The notes: generated from the letters alone by a model not told the origin. A stretch of DNA of 16,083 nt from JBAYHA01 sp041666425 (GCA_041666425.1 JBAYHA010000024.1:1-16083), one strand, 5' to 3'. Shown: positions 1-7,547, counted from the stretch's first letter. Translations and numbers: made by a program.

Positions 1-1481
1 CGCTCATCGCCAAATTTTTCTTTTAATTCAGCCACTTCATTTTTGATGACATTCAAAATTTTCTTGGCGGAAGCAAGCAAATCTTTTAACTCTTTAATCA
101 GTTTTTGCTTTTCTTTTAATTCATCTTCAATTCTTAATCTTTCGAGATTGGCCAAATTTTGCAAACGCATTTCGAGAATCGCCACCGCTTGAATTTCCGT
201 AAATTTAAAATTTTTGATCAAATTTTCTTTGGCTGTTTCACGATCTTTGGATTTTTTGATTGTGGAAATAACCGCATCGATTTTGTCAATCGCTTTGCTC
301 AAACCTTCCAGAATATGGGCGCGATCTTCGGCTTTCTTGAGTTCAAATTCCGCTCTTCTCCTAACAACTTTTTGGCGATGAGCCAGATAAACATCAAAAA
401 TATCTTTTAAATTCATGACTTTTGGCTGGACACCATCAACCAACGCCAACATATTGACATCAAAATTGGATTGCAGTTGGGTTAATTTGAAAAGTCTGTT
501 CAAAACTTTTTTGGGATAAGCATCGCGTTTTAGTTCAATAACAACCCGAACACCTTCTCTGTCCGATTCATCACGCACATCTCTAATTCCTTCCAATTTT
601 TTGTCTTTTACCAATTCAGCAATTTTTTCAAGTAAGGTCGCTTTGTTTAACTGATAAGGAATTTCGGAAATAATAATGCGGAATTGGTCGCCTTTTTCTT
701 CAACGATTTCCGTTTTGCCACGCATAACAATTTTTCCGCGTCCGGTGGTATAAGCTCTCTTGATTTCTTCGACATCATAAATAATTCCACCAGTCGGAAA
801 ATCAGGACCTTTTACAATATCCAATAACTCTTCGACTGCACAATCAGGTTTTTCAATTATATAAGAAATAGCATCACAAATTTCCGAAAGATTATGTGGC
901 GGAATTTTGGTCGCCATACCAACGGCAATACCAACACTACCGTTCAAAAGTAAATGCGGTAATTTGGCCGGCAAAACAGCCGGTTCTTTTTGCGTGCCAT
1001 CATAATTTGGGATAAAATCAACGGTATTTTTGTCCAAATCAATCAAAAGTTCTTCAGAAATCGATTGCAATTTTGCTTCCGTATAACGCATGGCCGCCGC
1101 ACTATCGCCATCCATTGAGCCAAAGTTACCTTGACCGTTAACCAACATATAGCGCATGTTGAAATCTTGCGCCATACGAACCATACTGTCATAAACCGCT
1201 TGGTCACCATGTGGATGATACTTACCCAAAACTTCACCAACCACGGTCGCCGATTTCCTAAATTTGGCACCGGGTTTCAGACCAATATCCCACATAGCAT
1301 AGAGAATACGTCTATGCACAGGTTTCAAACCGTCGCGCGCGTCAGGCAAAGCGCGTTGGACAATAACACTCATGGCATAATCAATATAACTGGATTCCAT
1401 TTCATTGATAATCGAAACTTCCTCGTATTTTTCTTGGACCGGTGCCAAGGCCGCGGCCGCTTCTTTCTTTTTTCTATCCAT
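1..1481 (-). CDS. gyrA: DNA gyrase subunit A, N-terminal part (cut by left window edge)
   Basis: This is the breakage-reunion subunit of the type II topoisomerase that introduces negative supercoils, acting with GyrB as an A2B2 complex. The frame is open from the ATG at 1481 to the window edge, about 493 codons. Visible family landmarks are SSYIDYAMSVIVQRALPDAR, the quinolone-region stretch around HPHGDQAVYDSMVRMAQ (about residues 89-105), QGNFGSMDGDSAAAMRYTE with the expected catalytic Tyr133, and the tower/coiled-coil region near the edge. The GyrA-box C-terminal domain lies outside the window, so ParC cannot be fully excluded, but GyrA is the better call. The gene starts 29 nt after the stop of the small membrane-protein gene and is probably co-transcribed with it. 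No clear SD precedes the start. The position equivalent to E. coli Ser83 is Gln94 here, while the Asp87 equivalent is kept (Asp98). Confidence 0.95.
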   Translation of the reverse strand, partial: MDRKKKEAAAALAPVQEKYEEVSIINEMESSYIDYAMSVIVQRALPDARDGLKPVHRRILYAMWDIGLKPGAKFRKSATVVGEVLGKYHPHGDQAVYDSMVRMAQDFNMRYMLVNGQGNFGSMDGDSAAAMRYTEAKLQSISEELLIDLDKNTVDFIPNYDGTQKEPAVLPAKLPHLLLNGSVGIAVGMATKIPPHNLSEICDAISYIIEKPDCAVEELLDIVKGPDFPTGGIIYDVEEIKRAYTTGRGKIVMRGKTEIVEEKGDQFRIIISEIPYQLNKATLLEKIAELVKDKKLEGIRDVRDESDREGVRVVIELKRDAYPKKVLNRLFKLTQLQSNFDVNMLALVDGVQPKVMNLKDIFDVYLAHRQKVVRRRAEFELKKAEDRAHILEGLSKAIDKIDAVISTIKKSKDRETAKENLIKNFKFTEIQAVAILEMRLQNLANLERLRIEDELKEKQKLIKELKDLLASAKKILNVIKNEVAELKEKFGDE

Positions 1482-1510
1482 ATTACTTGCTTAAATATTT
1501 CAAATTTTGA

Positions 1511-1891
1511 TTAATTGGTTAATTTTTCAGATTCAGGTATCGTAGTCGGCAAAATCTGTTCGGCCGGGACAGTTTCCGTTTTGGCTTTTTGTTCTTCGCC
1601 AGCAATAACTTGTTCTTGCGCTTTGGCTTTTTCTTCTTCTTCCATCGCGGTTTTTATTTCTTCTCCGGCATTATCAAGAACTTCACGAGCTTCGGAAAAA
1701 ACATTTTGCATTTCTTGGATGGCTTGCTCCGTGGTCAAACCATTTTTGGTCATGGTTTTATTGATACTTTGAAAATTAAATTTTACCATAAAAAGCCAGC
1801 CCACAATAACAATTACCGCAGCGGTCAAAAACAACAACCAAAAAGTCACATATCGATTATCCTGATTCGGGTTGTTTTCATTGTTTTCCAT
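1511..1891 (-). CDS. small single-pass membrane protein, function unknown
   Basis: A 126-residue protein that I do not recognise. It has an Asn-rich cytoplasmic head (about residues 1-13), one hydrophobic segment at about residues 15-37 (FWLLFLTAAVIVIVGWLFMV), and a long Glu/Lys/Ala-rich, probably helical or coiled-coil tail ending in a Pro/Thr-rich stretch. This is the layout of a tail-exposed single-pass membrane protein. It sits between the metallo-hydrolase gene (32 nt upstream) and gyrA (29 nt downstream), all on the minus strand, so an operon is likely. No SD is visible; the leader is A/T only. The plus-strand frames over the same DNA look like shadows. The CDS is well supported by its TM-plus-charged-tail composition, but nothing indicates a role in topology control beyond co-location. 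Confidence 0.75.
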   Translation of the reverse strand: MENNENNPNQDNRYVTFWLLFLTAAVIVIVGWLFMVKFNFQSINKTMTKNGLTTEQAIQEMQNVFSEAREVLDNAGEEIKTAMEEEEKAKAQEQVIAGEEQKAKTETVPAEQILPTTIPESEKLTN

Positions 1892-1923
1892 AAAATTATT
1901 TTTATTTTTATTTTTTGTAAAAA

Positions 1924-2586
1924 TTAATCGCGATCGAGAACAATCAATTTGATTTCATCAACCGGCAAATCCTTGGCGGAAATTTTTAATTTTGGCATGG
2001 TTTCAAATTTCCCACCCATTTCTTTTTTGAATTTTTCCACCAAATCCAATTCAATTTTTAATCCCGGAATCGCATAATGCATTGGAATAACAATTCGCGG
2101 TTCAATTTGTCTGACCACAGCGCCAGCTTCAATGGCGTCAATCGTCCACTTGCCACCAACCGGCACAAACAAAATATCGACTTCCCCGATTTTTTCCAGT
2201 TGGCTGTCAGACAAGGTCGTTCCCAAATCACCCAAATGCAACAAGTTGATACCATTAACATACATATGAAACATCACTGACTTACCTAACTCCTCGCCGT
2301 TTTTTTTGTCATGATAGGAACCGATTCCTTTTATAAAAACATTCTTAATCTCATATTCTCCCGGTCGATCAATAATTACCGGATTCTTGCCGTCAATAGC
2401 GCCAACGGCCAAAATGTTATTATGATCATCATGGTTGTGACTTACACAAACAAGATCAGCTTCCATCTTTGGCAATTTTAACCCCGTCGCTTCATCATGA
2501 AATGGATCAGTAACAATCACCACCGGTTGATTTTGGATTTTGTCTTCAATTCTGAAACATGATTGCCCCAACCAAGAAATGTTCAT
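1924..2586 (-). CDS. MBL-fold metallo-hydrolase (UPF0173-like)
   Basis: A 220-residue protein of the metallo-beta-lactamase fold. It opens with MNISWLGQSCFRI, the typical first strand of the UPF0173 / YtkL-type Zn-dependent hydrolases. The metal-binding motif HxHxDH is present as SHNHDDHNN (His50, His52, Asp54, His55). Further family landmarks are a GEYEI segment, LHLGDLG, and a late PMHY motif providing a metal-ligand His. Length is normal for the family and it looks complete. The substrate is unknown; the family contains hydrolases acting on diverse small molecules or nucleic acids, so no reaction is assigned. It is the first gene of the minus-strand group leading to gyrA. The ATG is preceded by an A-rich leader without an SD and by an extended -10 promoter. 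Confidence 0.88.
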   Translation of the reverse strand: MNISWLGQSCFRIEDKIQNQPVVIVTDPFHDEATGLKLPKMEADLVCVSHNHDDHNNILAVGAIDGKNPVIIDRPGEYEIKNVFIKGIGSYHDKKNGEELGKSVMFHMYVNGINLLHLGDLGTTLSDSQLEKIGEVDILFVPVGGKWTIDAIEAGAVVRQIEPRIVIPMHYAIPGLKIELDLVEKFKKEMGGKFETMPKLKISAKDLPVDEIKLIVLDRD

Positions 2587-2619
2587 ATTTGTTTTCTTTT
2601 ATTTAATAAAATCAGTTCC

Positions 2620-2628
2620 ATTTTAGCA
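2620..2628 (-). promoter_or_regulatory. extended -10 promoter for the MBL-gyrA operon
   Basis: On the minus strand TGC-TAAAAT reads from 2628 to 2620, an extended -10 element. No good -35 is visible, which is acceptable for extended -10 promoters. Transcription would start near 2613, leaving a leader of about 27 nt. It faces away from the rpsA promoter. Confidence 0.5.
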
Positions 2629-2660
2629 TAAGATTATTAAATTTAAAAGTGCGCGCGCTA

Positions 2661-2689
2661 TTGACAACCTTAACAAAATCTACTAGAAT
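2661..2689 (+). promoter_or_regulatory. sigma70-type promoter of rpsA
   Basis: TTGACA at 2661-2666 and TAGAAT at 2684-2689 are separated by 17 nt, a near-consensus housekeeping promoter. The predicted start near 2696 lies downstream of the long-frame GTG at 2649. This rules out that GTG as the translation start of rpsA. Confidence 0.8.
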
Positions 2690-2723
2690 CACAACATACT
2701 ATAGAAAGGAGTGCCACAACTAT

Positions 2724-3935
2724 ATGGCGCGCAAAAAAATTGATAACACCCAAGAAAACAGCGAATTCCAAAAATTGCTGGAAAATGACAACCGATTAAA
2801 AACATTGCCAAAAATTGGCGACATTGTAAAAGGAACAGTCATCTCCGGTAACAAAAAAGAAGTTTACCTTGATTTTGACGGTCTCATGACCGGATTGGTC
2901 AGAGGCAAAGAACTTTATAACGAATCCGCTGATTTTGCCAATTTGCAATCCGGCGACGAAGTCGAAGCCACTGTGCTCGAACTCGAAAACGAAATGGGAC
3001 TTTTGGAACTTTCTTTCCGTTTTGCCGGTCACCAAAAAACTTGGTCAACCTTGCAAAAACTAAAAGAAGAAAACAAGAATATCGAAGCCAAAATTCTCGA
3101 TGCCAACAAAGGCGGACTTTTGGTCTCGGTCAACAATGTCCATGGTTTCTTACCTGTTTCACAATTAAGTCCAGAATTTTACCCTCGCGTTCAAGGCGGA
3201 GACAAAAATAAAATTTTGGAAAGATTAAAGAGCTATGTCGGACAAACTTTCAATGTCAAAGTTCTGGATCTTGATGCGGACAGCGAAAAATTAATTGTTT
3301 CCGAAAAAGCCAGCTGGGAAGAAAATCAAAAAGACACACTCGGTCAGTTCAAAGTCGGCGACATCGTCGACGGAACCATTACCGCAGTAACCGATTTCGG
3401 AGTTTTTGTCGAATTCGGCACCAAGCTCGAAGGATTAATTCACATATCCGAATTAGCTTGGCAAAGAATTGACGATCCGGCCGACCTTTTCAAAGTCGGT
3501 GATTTAATCAAAGCGGAAATCATCAAAATTGAAGGTAGCAAAATTTTCTTGTCCTCAAAAAAATTAAAAGAGGATCCGTGGGTTAATATCAACAAAAAAT
3601 ACAAGATCGGCGACATGGTCGAAGGCAAGGTTTTAAAAGTAAAACCATTCGGATTATTCGTCCAATTGGACGATGACATTCATGGTTTGGCTCATATTTC
3701 CGAGCTCAGCGACAAAAAAATCGCTTCGATCGATGGCTTTGCCAAACCTGGGTCAACAATGGAATTCAAAATCGTTTCCATTGAGCCAAATGAGCATCGA
3801 CTTGGTTTGAGCTTAAAAACGACTTCTGAAACTTCTGACAAAGAAGTTGCCGAAGTCTCCGCGACAACAGAGGAAGCTTCCCCTGCGGTCAAAGAAAAAA
3901 AGCCAAAAGCCAAAAAAGAAGAAAAAGCTGAATAA
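2724..3935 (+). CDS. rpsA: 30S ribosomal protein S1 (four S1 domains)
   Basis: An RNA-binding protein that helps load mRNA on the 30S subunit. The ATG at 2724 (403 aa, MARKKIDNTQ...) is chosen over an upstream in-frame GTG at 2649 because AAAGGAG (2705-2711) lies just before it and the promoter lies between the two. Four OB-fold S1 domains are visible: about residues 32-100 (GDIVKGTVISGNKKEVYLDF), 118-190 (GGLLVSVNNVHGFLPVSQL), 207-275 (VGDIVDGTITAVTDFGVFVE), and 290-362 (IGDMVEGKVLKVKPFGLFVQ). A Lys/Glu/Ala-rich tail follows. Domains 3 and 4 have the classic GxFV...G(L)xHISEL signature; domains 1 and 2 are more divergent, as in S1 proteins generally. E. coli S1 has six domains, but shorter four-domain S1 is common. 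It is transcribed alone, with its own promoter and terminator. Confidence 0.93.
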   Translation: MARKKIDNTQENSEFQKLLENDNRLKTLPKIGDIVKGTVISGNKKEVYLDFDGLMTGLVRGKELYNESADFANLQSGDEVEATVLELENEMGLLELSFRFAGHQKTWSTLQKLKEENKNIEAKILDANKGGLLVSVNNVHGFLPVSQLSPEFYPRVQGGDKNKILERLKSYVGQTFNVKVLDLDADSEKLIVSEKASWEENQKDTLGQFKVGDIVDGTITAVTDFGVFVEFGTKLEGLIHISELAWQRIDDPADLFKVGDLIKAEIIKIEGSKIFLSSKKLKEDPWVNINKKYKIGDMVEGKVLKVKPFGLFVQLDDDIHGLAHISELSDKKIASIDGFAKPGSTMEFKIVSIEPNEHRLGLSLKTTSETSDKEVAEVSATTEEASPAVKEKKPKAKKEEKAE

Positions 3936-3953
3936 TTTTTCGAAATATATTCA

Positions 3954-3994
3954 AAAAAAAGCAGCCCGTGCCAACGGTGCTGTTTTTTTTCTTT
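3954..3994 (+). terminator. intrinsic terminator of rpsA
   Basis: The stem pairs CAGC-CCG (3962-3968) with CGG-t-GCTG (3975-3982), with loop TGCCAA and one bulged T. A run of eight T follows directly, and an A run precedes the stem. Confidence 0.85.
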
Positions 3995-4008
3995 AACTTA
4001 ACCAATCC

Positions 4009-4036
4009 TTGACAAATCATCATTTTGCGGTAAAAT
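4009..4036 (+). promoter_or_regulatory. promoter of the 234-aa gene
   Basis: TTGACA at 4009-4014 and TAAAAT at 4031-4036 with a 16-nt spacer. The start near 4043 gives a leader of about 34 nt carrying the SD TGGAGA (4065-4070), 6 nt before the ATG at 4077. Confidence 0.75.
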
Positions 4037-4076
4037 ACCATTTCCCTGTTCTTTGACTAACAAATGGAGAAAGTAA

Positions 4077-4781
4077 ATGAATAAAGAAAAAAATGATGCA
4101 AAATCTCAATCGCCCGACCTTAAGCCAATGATACGAAGTTTAAATTCATTAAAAAAATCTTTTTATAAAAATGTTCTTACCCACGAGCAAGAATCTCGGC
4201 TGGAACGGCCAACATTTTTAACACTTTCCTTTGCCAATTTTCTAATAATCGCCAAACTAGAAAATATTTTTAGAAAACTGGAGCAAAGAGACAATCAGCA
4301 AACTTGGGATTTAAGAACGATTCGACAGATTAATCAGCTATTTCATGAATACATCGTACTTACAAATTGTTTCCTTTTTGACCTTGAAAAATACATTGAG
4401 GAATTACTTCCGGAAAGAAAAGAACTGTTTCTTCAAATGATAGAATATTTTCACCGAAGATCCCAGACTGAACCGACCGTCTTAATCACCAAGGAAAAAT
4501 TGCATGACGAAGAAACCATTTTGCAATTTTTTCCAAAAGGATTAAGTAACCCAGAAAGCAAAACGGTCAAAAAGAAATGCCTAATTTTTGGTCACGGAGA
4601 AACTGATCGTTGGTGCAAAGGTTTCACTTTTCTTTATTTTCGTAATCCTAGCTTCCACACCTATCGTCTGTTTTATGCAATACCCAAAGCGAAATCAAAG
4701 AAGAGGATAAAACAAAACATTTTCAATTGGGAATGCTTTGACTTTTTCGCAAAAGAAAATTTCTGGCCAAAGGTTCCATAA
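4077..4781 (+). CDS. hypothetical protein, 234 aa, monocistronic
   Basis: I do not recognise this protein. It is basic, rich in Phe, Lys and Glu, has no signal peptide or membrane segment, and looks largely helical in its first 130 residues (for example LIIAKLENIFRKLEQRD and ELFLQMIEYFHRRSQTEP). The second half contains KKCLIFGHGETDRWCKGFTF and a C-terminal aromatic-rich stretch (NWECFDFFAKENFW). The GHGETD and CKGF segments might be a catalytic or metal site, but only two Cys lie there and no family motif is clear. The gene is convincing because it has its own promoter, an SD (TGGAGA), and its own 8-bp terminator immediately downstream. It sits between rpsA and rny as an independent unit. 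This is compatible with a lineage-specific or acquired gene. Confidence 0.8.
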   Translation: MNKEKNDAKSQSPDLKPMIRSLNSLKKSFYKNVLTHEQESRLERPTFLTLSFANFLIIAKLENIFRKLEQRDNQQTWDLRTIRQINQLFHEYIVLTNCFLFDLEKYIEELLPERKELFLQMIEYFHRRSQTEPTVLITKEKLHDEETILQFFPKGLSNPESKTVKKKCLIFGHGETDRWCKGFTFLYFRNPSFHTYRLFYAIPKAKSKKRIKQNIFNWECFDFFAKENFWPKVP

Positions 4782-4797
4782 AAGGATAAAAAAACTT

Positions 4798-4829
4798 AAC
4801 GCTTCATTACCGAAGCGTTTTTTATTTTG
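4798..4829 (+). terminator. intrinsic terminator of the 234-aa gene
   Basis: AACGCTTC (4798-4805) pairs perfectly with GAAGCGTT (4812-4819) around loop ATTACC. A T-rich tail follows. Confidence 0.88.
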
Positions 4830-4867
4830 AAATTAATTGAGAGAAGAGAACCTTACGTTACCGCCAC

Positions 4868-4896
4868 TTTACAGTTTTTTGGTTTTTTGCTACACT
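4868..4896 (+). promoter_or_regulatory. probable promoter of rny
   Basis: TTTACA (4868-4873) and TACACT (4891-4896) are 17 nt apart. If used, transcription starts near 4902 and rny carries a leader of about 218 nt. A weaker pair, TTGTCT/TATTAT with a 19-nt spacer, lies at 4942-4972. Confidence 0.5.
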
Positions 4897-4980
4897 CTAA
4901 TCACGATAATTAATAATAAAGATTGCTCCTGATAAAATCGGTTGTCTAGAAAATATTAAATTTAGCTATTATCACTTCTT

Positions 4981-5057
4981 TTCTCCGGTTGGAGAAACCA
5001 TATTATGAAGCAAATTTCGCCAAAATTCCACCTATCTTCCGGTCAAAAATAATTTTG
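4981..5057 (+). promoter_or_regulatory. structured leader of rny with an SD-sequestering hairpin
   Basis: In the 338-nt gene-free stretch 4782-5119, the only clear structures besides the terminator are two hairpins. One is TTCTCC-GGTT-GGAGAA (4981-4996). The other is a weaker stem, CAAAATT (5021-5027) with AATTTTG (5051-5057). The first buries the only SD-like GGAG in the leader, which would serve the 14-codon frame at 5005. Whether this controls rny is inference. Confidence 0.35.
5005..5052 (+). CDS. possible 14-codon leader peptide upstream of rny
   Basis: ATG at 5005 opens a frame MKQISPKFHLSSGQK ending in TAA at 5050-5052. GGAGA at 4991-4995 precedes it at about 9-10 nt, slightly long for an SD. 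The peptide has no run of a single amino acid that would suggest classical attenuation. Short frames like this arise by chance, so this is only a candidate; the hairpin over its SD is the reason to list it. Confidence 0.25.
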   Translation: MKQISPKFHLSSGQK

Positions 5058-5119
5058 CGCCTTTGTTTCGTGCTGTCTAAATTTCTTCTAGCTTCCATCT
5101 TTTATCAGGGTAAACAAAT

Positions 5120-6637
5120 ATGTTATACCCAATTTTAATTTTCACGGGTGTTGTCGCCGGCTTGACAATCGGCTACTTCATTCGCAAAACCATTGCTCAG
5201 AACGAAGCTAATTCGCTCGAGTCAAAAATGGAAAATTTGATCAATGAAACCAAAGCCAAAGAAAAAGAAATTTTATTAAAAGCCAAAGACAAAGCTCTCG
5301 AAATAATTGACGAAGCCAAAAAAGAAGAAGCTTCTCGCCGAAACGAACTACGCAACCAACAAGAACGACTGGAAAAAAGAGAAGCTCTTTTTGACCAAAA
5401 ACTGCTTGACTTGGAAAGCAAAACCAACAAGCTACAAGAAAAAGCAACCAAAATTGAAGAGATCAAAACGCAAATTCAACAAATCAAAGACGAACAGTTG
5501 GCCAAATTGGAAAAAATTGCCGGCTTCAACAAAGACGAAGCACGCAAAATTTTGCTTGACAACGTGGAACGCGAAATGAGCGATGTGCTCATGAGCAGAA
5601 TCAAAAAACTTGACGATGAAGGTTCTGTGCAAATTGAAAATGAAGCCAAAAAAGTTCTAGCCAATGTTATTCAACGTTGCGCGGTTTCCCATGCCGTTGA
5701 ATCAACAACATCAATTGTTGATTTACCAAGTGATGAAATGAAAGGTCGAATTATCGGCCGCGAAGGTCGCAATATTCGCGCCATCGAACAAGCCACAGGA
5801 GTGGAAATTATTGTTGACGACACGCCACAAGCAATCACGGTTTCCGGCTTCAGCCCAATTCGTCGCCAAGTAGCCAAAAAAGCGATTGAAAAATTAATTC
5901 TCGACGGACGTATTCATCCGGGAAGAATCGAAGAAGCAATTGAAGAATCAAAAAAAGAAATCGCTATGGAAATAAAAAAAGCCGGCGAAGATGCCTGCTT
6001 TGAAGTTGGTGTGGCAGGGCTTGATCCAAAACTTGTACAAATTGTCGGACGCTTGAAATATCGCACCAGTTATGGCCAAAATGTTTTGCAGCACTCCATT
6101 GAAGTCGCGCACCTCTCCGCTTTGCTGGCCGAAACTCTCGGTGCCAATGTAACGGTCGCCAAAAAAGCCGGTTTCTTGCATGATATTGGCAAAGCGGTTG
6201 ATCACGAAATACAAGGAACTCATCCGGAAATCGGCCGAGATATTGCCAAAAAATTCAATTTACCGGAAGAAATTATTTTTCCAATTTTAACTCACCACGA
6301 AGACAAGCCACCAACACTCGAATCTGTTATCGTAAAAGTGGCTGATGCCATTTCCGGAGCCAGACCCGGTGCCAGAAAAGATACTTATGAAAGATACTTG
6401 CAAAGATTGGAAGAATTGGAAACCATTGCCAAACGTAATGACGGCGTGGACAAAACTTATGCTATCCAAGCCGGTCGAGAAGTTCGCGTTTTTGTGGAAC
6501 CAAGCAAGATCAATGACATTGAAGCGGAAAAATTGGCTCAAAAGATCGCCAAAGACATTGAGTCGGAACTCAAATATCCGGGTGAAATTCGCGTTATAGT
6601 AATCAGAGAAAATCGCGTTATTGAATACGCCAGATAA
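5120..6637 (+). CDS. rny: ribonuclease Y
   Basis: A membrane-anchored endoribonuclease that starts mRNA decay in many bacteria lacking RNase E. The 505-residue length is typical. Domains in order: an N-terminal membrane anchor (about residues 1-22, LYPILIFTGVVAGLTIGYF); a long charged coiled coil (about 25-180); a KH RNA-binding domain with GRIIGREGR at 209-217; and an HD hydrolase domain with GFLHDIGKA containing His354-Asp355, with HHE further on. The family's C-terminal region ends VIVIRENRVIEYAR. A weak SD (AGGG, 5107-5110) lies before the ATG. A long leader precedes the gene and an intrinsic terminator follows. In Bacillus the next gene is ymdB. Here ymdB is also downstream, but a reverse-oriented two-gene unit lies between them. 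Confidence 0.96.
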   Translation: MLYPILIFTGVVAGLTIGYFIRKTIAQNEANSLESKMENLINETKAKEKEILLKAKDKALEIIDEAKKEEASRRNELRNQQERLEKREALFDQKLLDLESKTNKLQEKATKIEEIKTQIQQIKDEQLAKLEKIAGFNKDEARKILLDNVEREMSDVLMSRIKKLDDEGSVQIENEAKKVLANVIQRCAVSHAVESTTSIVDLPSDEMKGRIIGREGRNIRAIEQATGVEIIVDDTPQAITVSGFSPIRRQVAKKAIEKLILDGRIHPGRIEEAIEESKKEIAMEIKKAGEDACFEVGVAGLDPKLVQIVGRLKYRTSYGQNVLQHSIEVAHLSALLAETLGANVTVAKKAGFLHDIGKAVDHEIQGTHPEIGRDIAKKFNLPEEIIFPILTHHEDKPPTLESVIVKVADAISGARPGARKDTYERYLQRLEELETIAKRNDGVDKTYAIQAGREVRVFVEPSKINDIEAEKLAQKIAKDIESELKYPGEIRVIVIRENRVIEYAR

Positions 6638-6646
6638 AATTAAAAG

Positions 6647-6675
6647 ACCGCACTTTCGGGTGCGGTTTTTGTTTT
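6647..6675 (+). terminator. intrinsic terminator of rny
   Basis: ACCGCAC (6647-6653), loop TTTCGG, GTGCGGT (6660-6666), followed by a T-rich tail. It begins 9 nt after the rny stop codon. Confidence 0.88.
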
Positions 6676-6716
6676 AATAAAAAAATAAAAAATCCCCGAG
6701 CGAATTGCGCTCGGGG
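6675..6716 (-). terminator. intrinsic terminator of the minus-strand hypothetical pair
   Basis: A perfect 9-bp stem, CCCCGAGCG (6694-6702) with CGCTCGGGG (6708-6716), with a 5-nt loop. On the minus strand it is followed by a long T-rich tract (complement of 6675-6693). It lies just past the 106-aa gene's stop, back-to-back with the rny terminator. Confidence 0.88.
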
Positions 6717-6724
6717 TAAATAAA

Positions 6725-7045
6725 TTATCTTTCTTCTTCAAGCCACGTCCAGAAATCCTCCCTTTCTATAATTTGGGAGGCAGAAAATCGTCTAATACTC
6801 TCGCTAAGTACTTCTACCTCACGCAGAAGATCCCGCATTTTCACTTCCTTACTGGATCGCTCTCTCAAAGTATCCAAATATTCATTGTCCCCCGTTTCCA
6901 TTGCTTGACCAAACTCCAAATCCCAACCGGATAACCTGCGCCCACTGACTATTCTTGTTTCTTGCGCCAGTTTGGCAAGGCTTTCATTGATCTCCAGAAC
7001 CTTCTTTAATGCTCCTTGCAATGTAGAATCAAATTTCAATTCCAT
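6725..7045 (-). CDS. hypothetical protein, 106 aa, second gene of an unknown pair
   Basis: The start is set at the ATG at 7045 (MELKFDSTLQGALKKVLEI...) rather than an in-frame ATG at 7087, because a full AAGGAGG lies just before 7045 and the upstream gene's TAG ends only 2 nt before it. This indicates translational coupling. The 106-residue protein is highly charged and looks all-helical: KVLEINESLAKLAQE, MRDLLREVEVLSESIRR and a final acidic DFWTWLEEER. No membrane segment, Cys pair or recognised motif is present. The coiled-coil-like helices would suit a partner-binding or multimerising protein. The toxin-antitoxin-like layout (two small coupled genes with their own promoter) is noted but not claimed. 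Confidence 0.72.
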   Translation of the reverse strand: MELKFDSTLQGALKKVLEINESLAKLAQETRIVSGRRLSGWDLEFGQAMETGDNEYLDTLRERSSKEVKMRDLLREVEVLSESIRRFSASQIIEREDFWTWLEEER

Positions 7046-7047
7046 CG

Positions 7048-7506
7048 CTACCTCCTTTTCTTTTTTTGAAATCCCCTTTTTAAACAATGCCCGAGCGAAA
7101 AATCACCTCGCTTTGTTATTTCCACGACTTTTAAATAGCAGTCGCAATAACCCAAATATTCTTGATTAGCCAGAGCTTCCTTTTTTTTTCCTCTGGCTCC
7201 GACAATAGAAACAATTCGGTGACTACTCAACACCCTTTTTATCTGTTGCATGATTTCTTTGTCAGAAATACTTTTTTCTTGATTAAAAATCAATGCTCGC
7301 AATTTTCGTCGTAATTTTCGACCAGCCTGATTGCGCAAAGTCCTGTCATTAGGCAAAATTAATTCACAAAGCTCAGGCGCTCTCGCTCCGTGCCGACAGG
7401 GGAATTGCAACACAAACTCCAAATCATCCAAGCTCTCGACATGACCTCCGGTCATTTGAAAATAAACAATCGGCGAGGATTTTATCTTGGGAGTTCTTCT
7501 GATCAT
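7048..7506 (-). CDS. hypothetical protein, 152 aa, first gene of an unknown pair
   Basis: I do not recognise this protein. The ATG at 7506 is preceded by AGGAG at a normal distance and by a near-consensus promoter. It is strongly basic: RRTPKIKSS near the N-terminus, NQAGRKLRRKLRALIF in the middle and KRGFQKKKRR at the end. Such a charge pattern fits nucleic-acid binding, but no domain is visible. A Cys/His-containing stretch, QFPCRHGARAPELCELI (about residues 34-50), and a later GYCDCYLKV plus LGHC give five Cys and several His that could bind a metal; this is speculative. It is coupled to the 106-aa gene (2-nt spacing). Both genes run against rny and ymdB, which flank them. Confidence 0.72.
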   Translation of the reverse strand: MIRRTPKIKSSPIVYFQMTGGHVESLDDLEFVLQFPCRHGARAPELCELILPNDRTLRNQAGRKLRRKLRALIFNQEKSISDKEIMQQIKRVLSSHRIVSIVGARGKKKEALANQEYLGYCDCYLKVVEITKRGDFSLGHCLKRGFQKKKRR

Positions 7507-7547
7507 GTTTTGCTCCTATCCTGTTGTAAAGAACTCAACGAAACTTT

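Noticed and set aside
2650..2659. Alternating GCGCGCGC run as a Z-DNA or regulatory site
   Set aside because: It is only about 9 bp and lies between two divergent promoters without symmetry to either. Too short to support a claim.
2649..2723. Upstream GTG extension of rpsA
   Set aside because: It lies before the TTGACA-17-TAGAAT promoter, and the added residues do not resemble an S1 N-terminus. AAAGGAG directly precedes the ATG at 2724.
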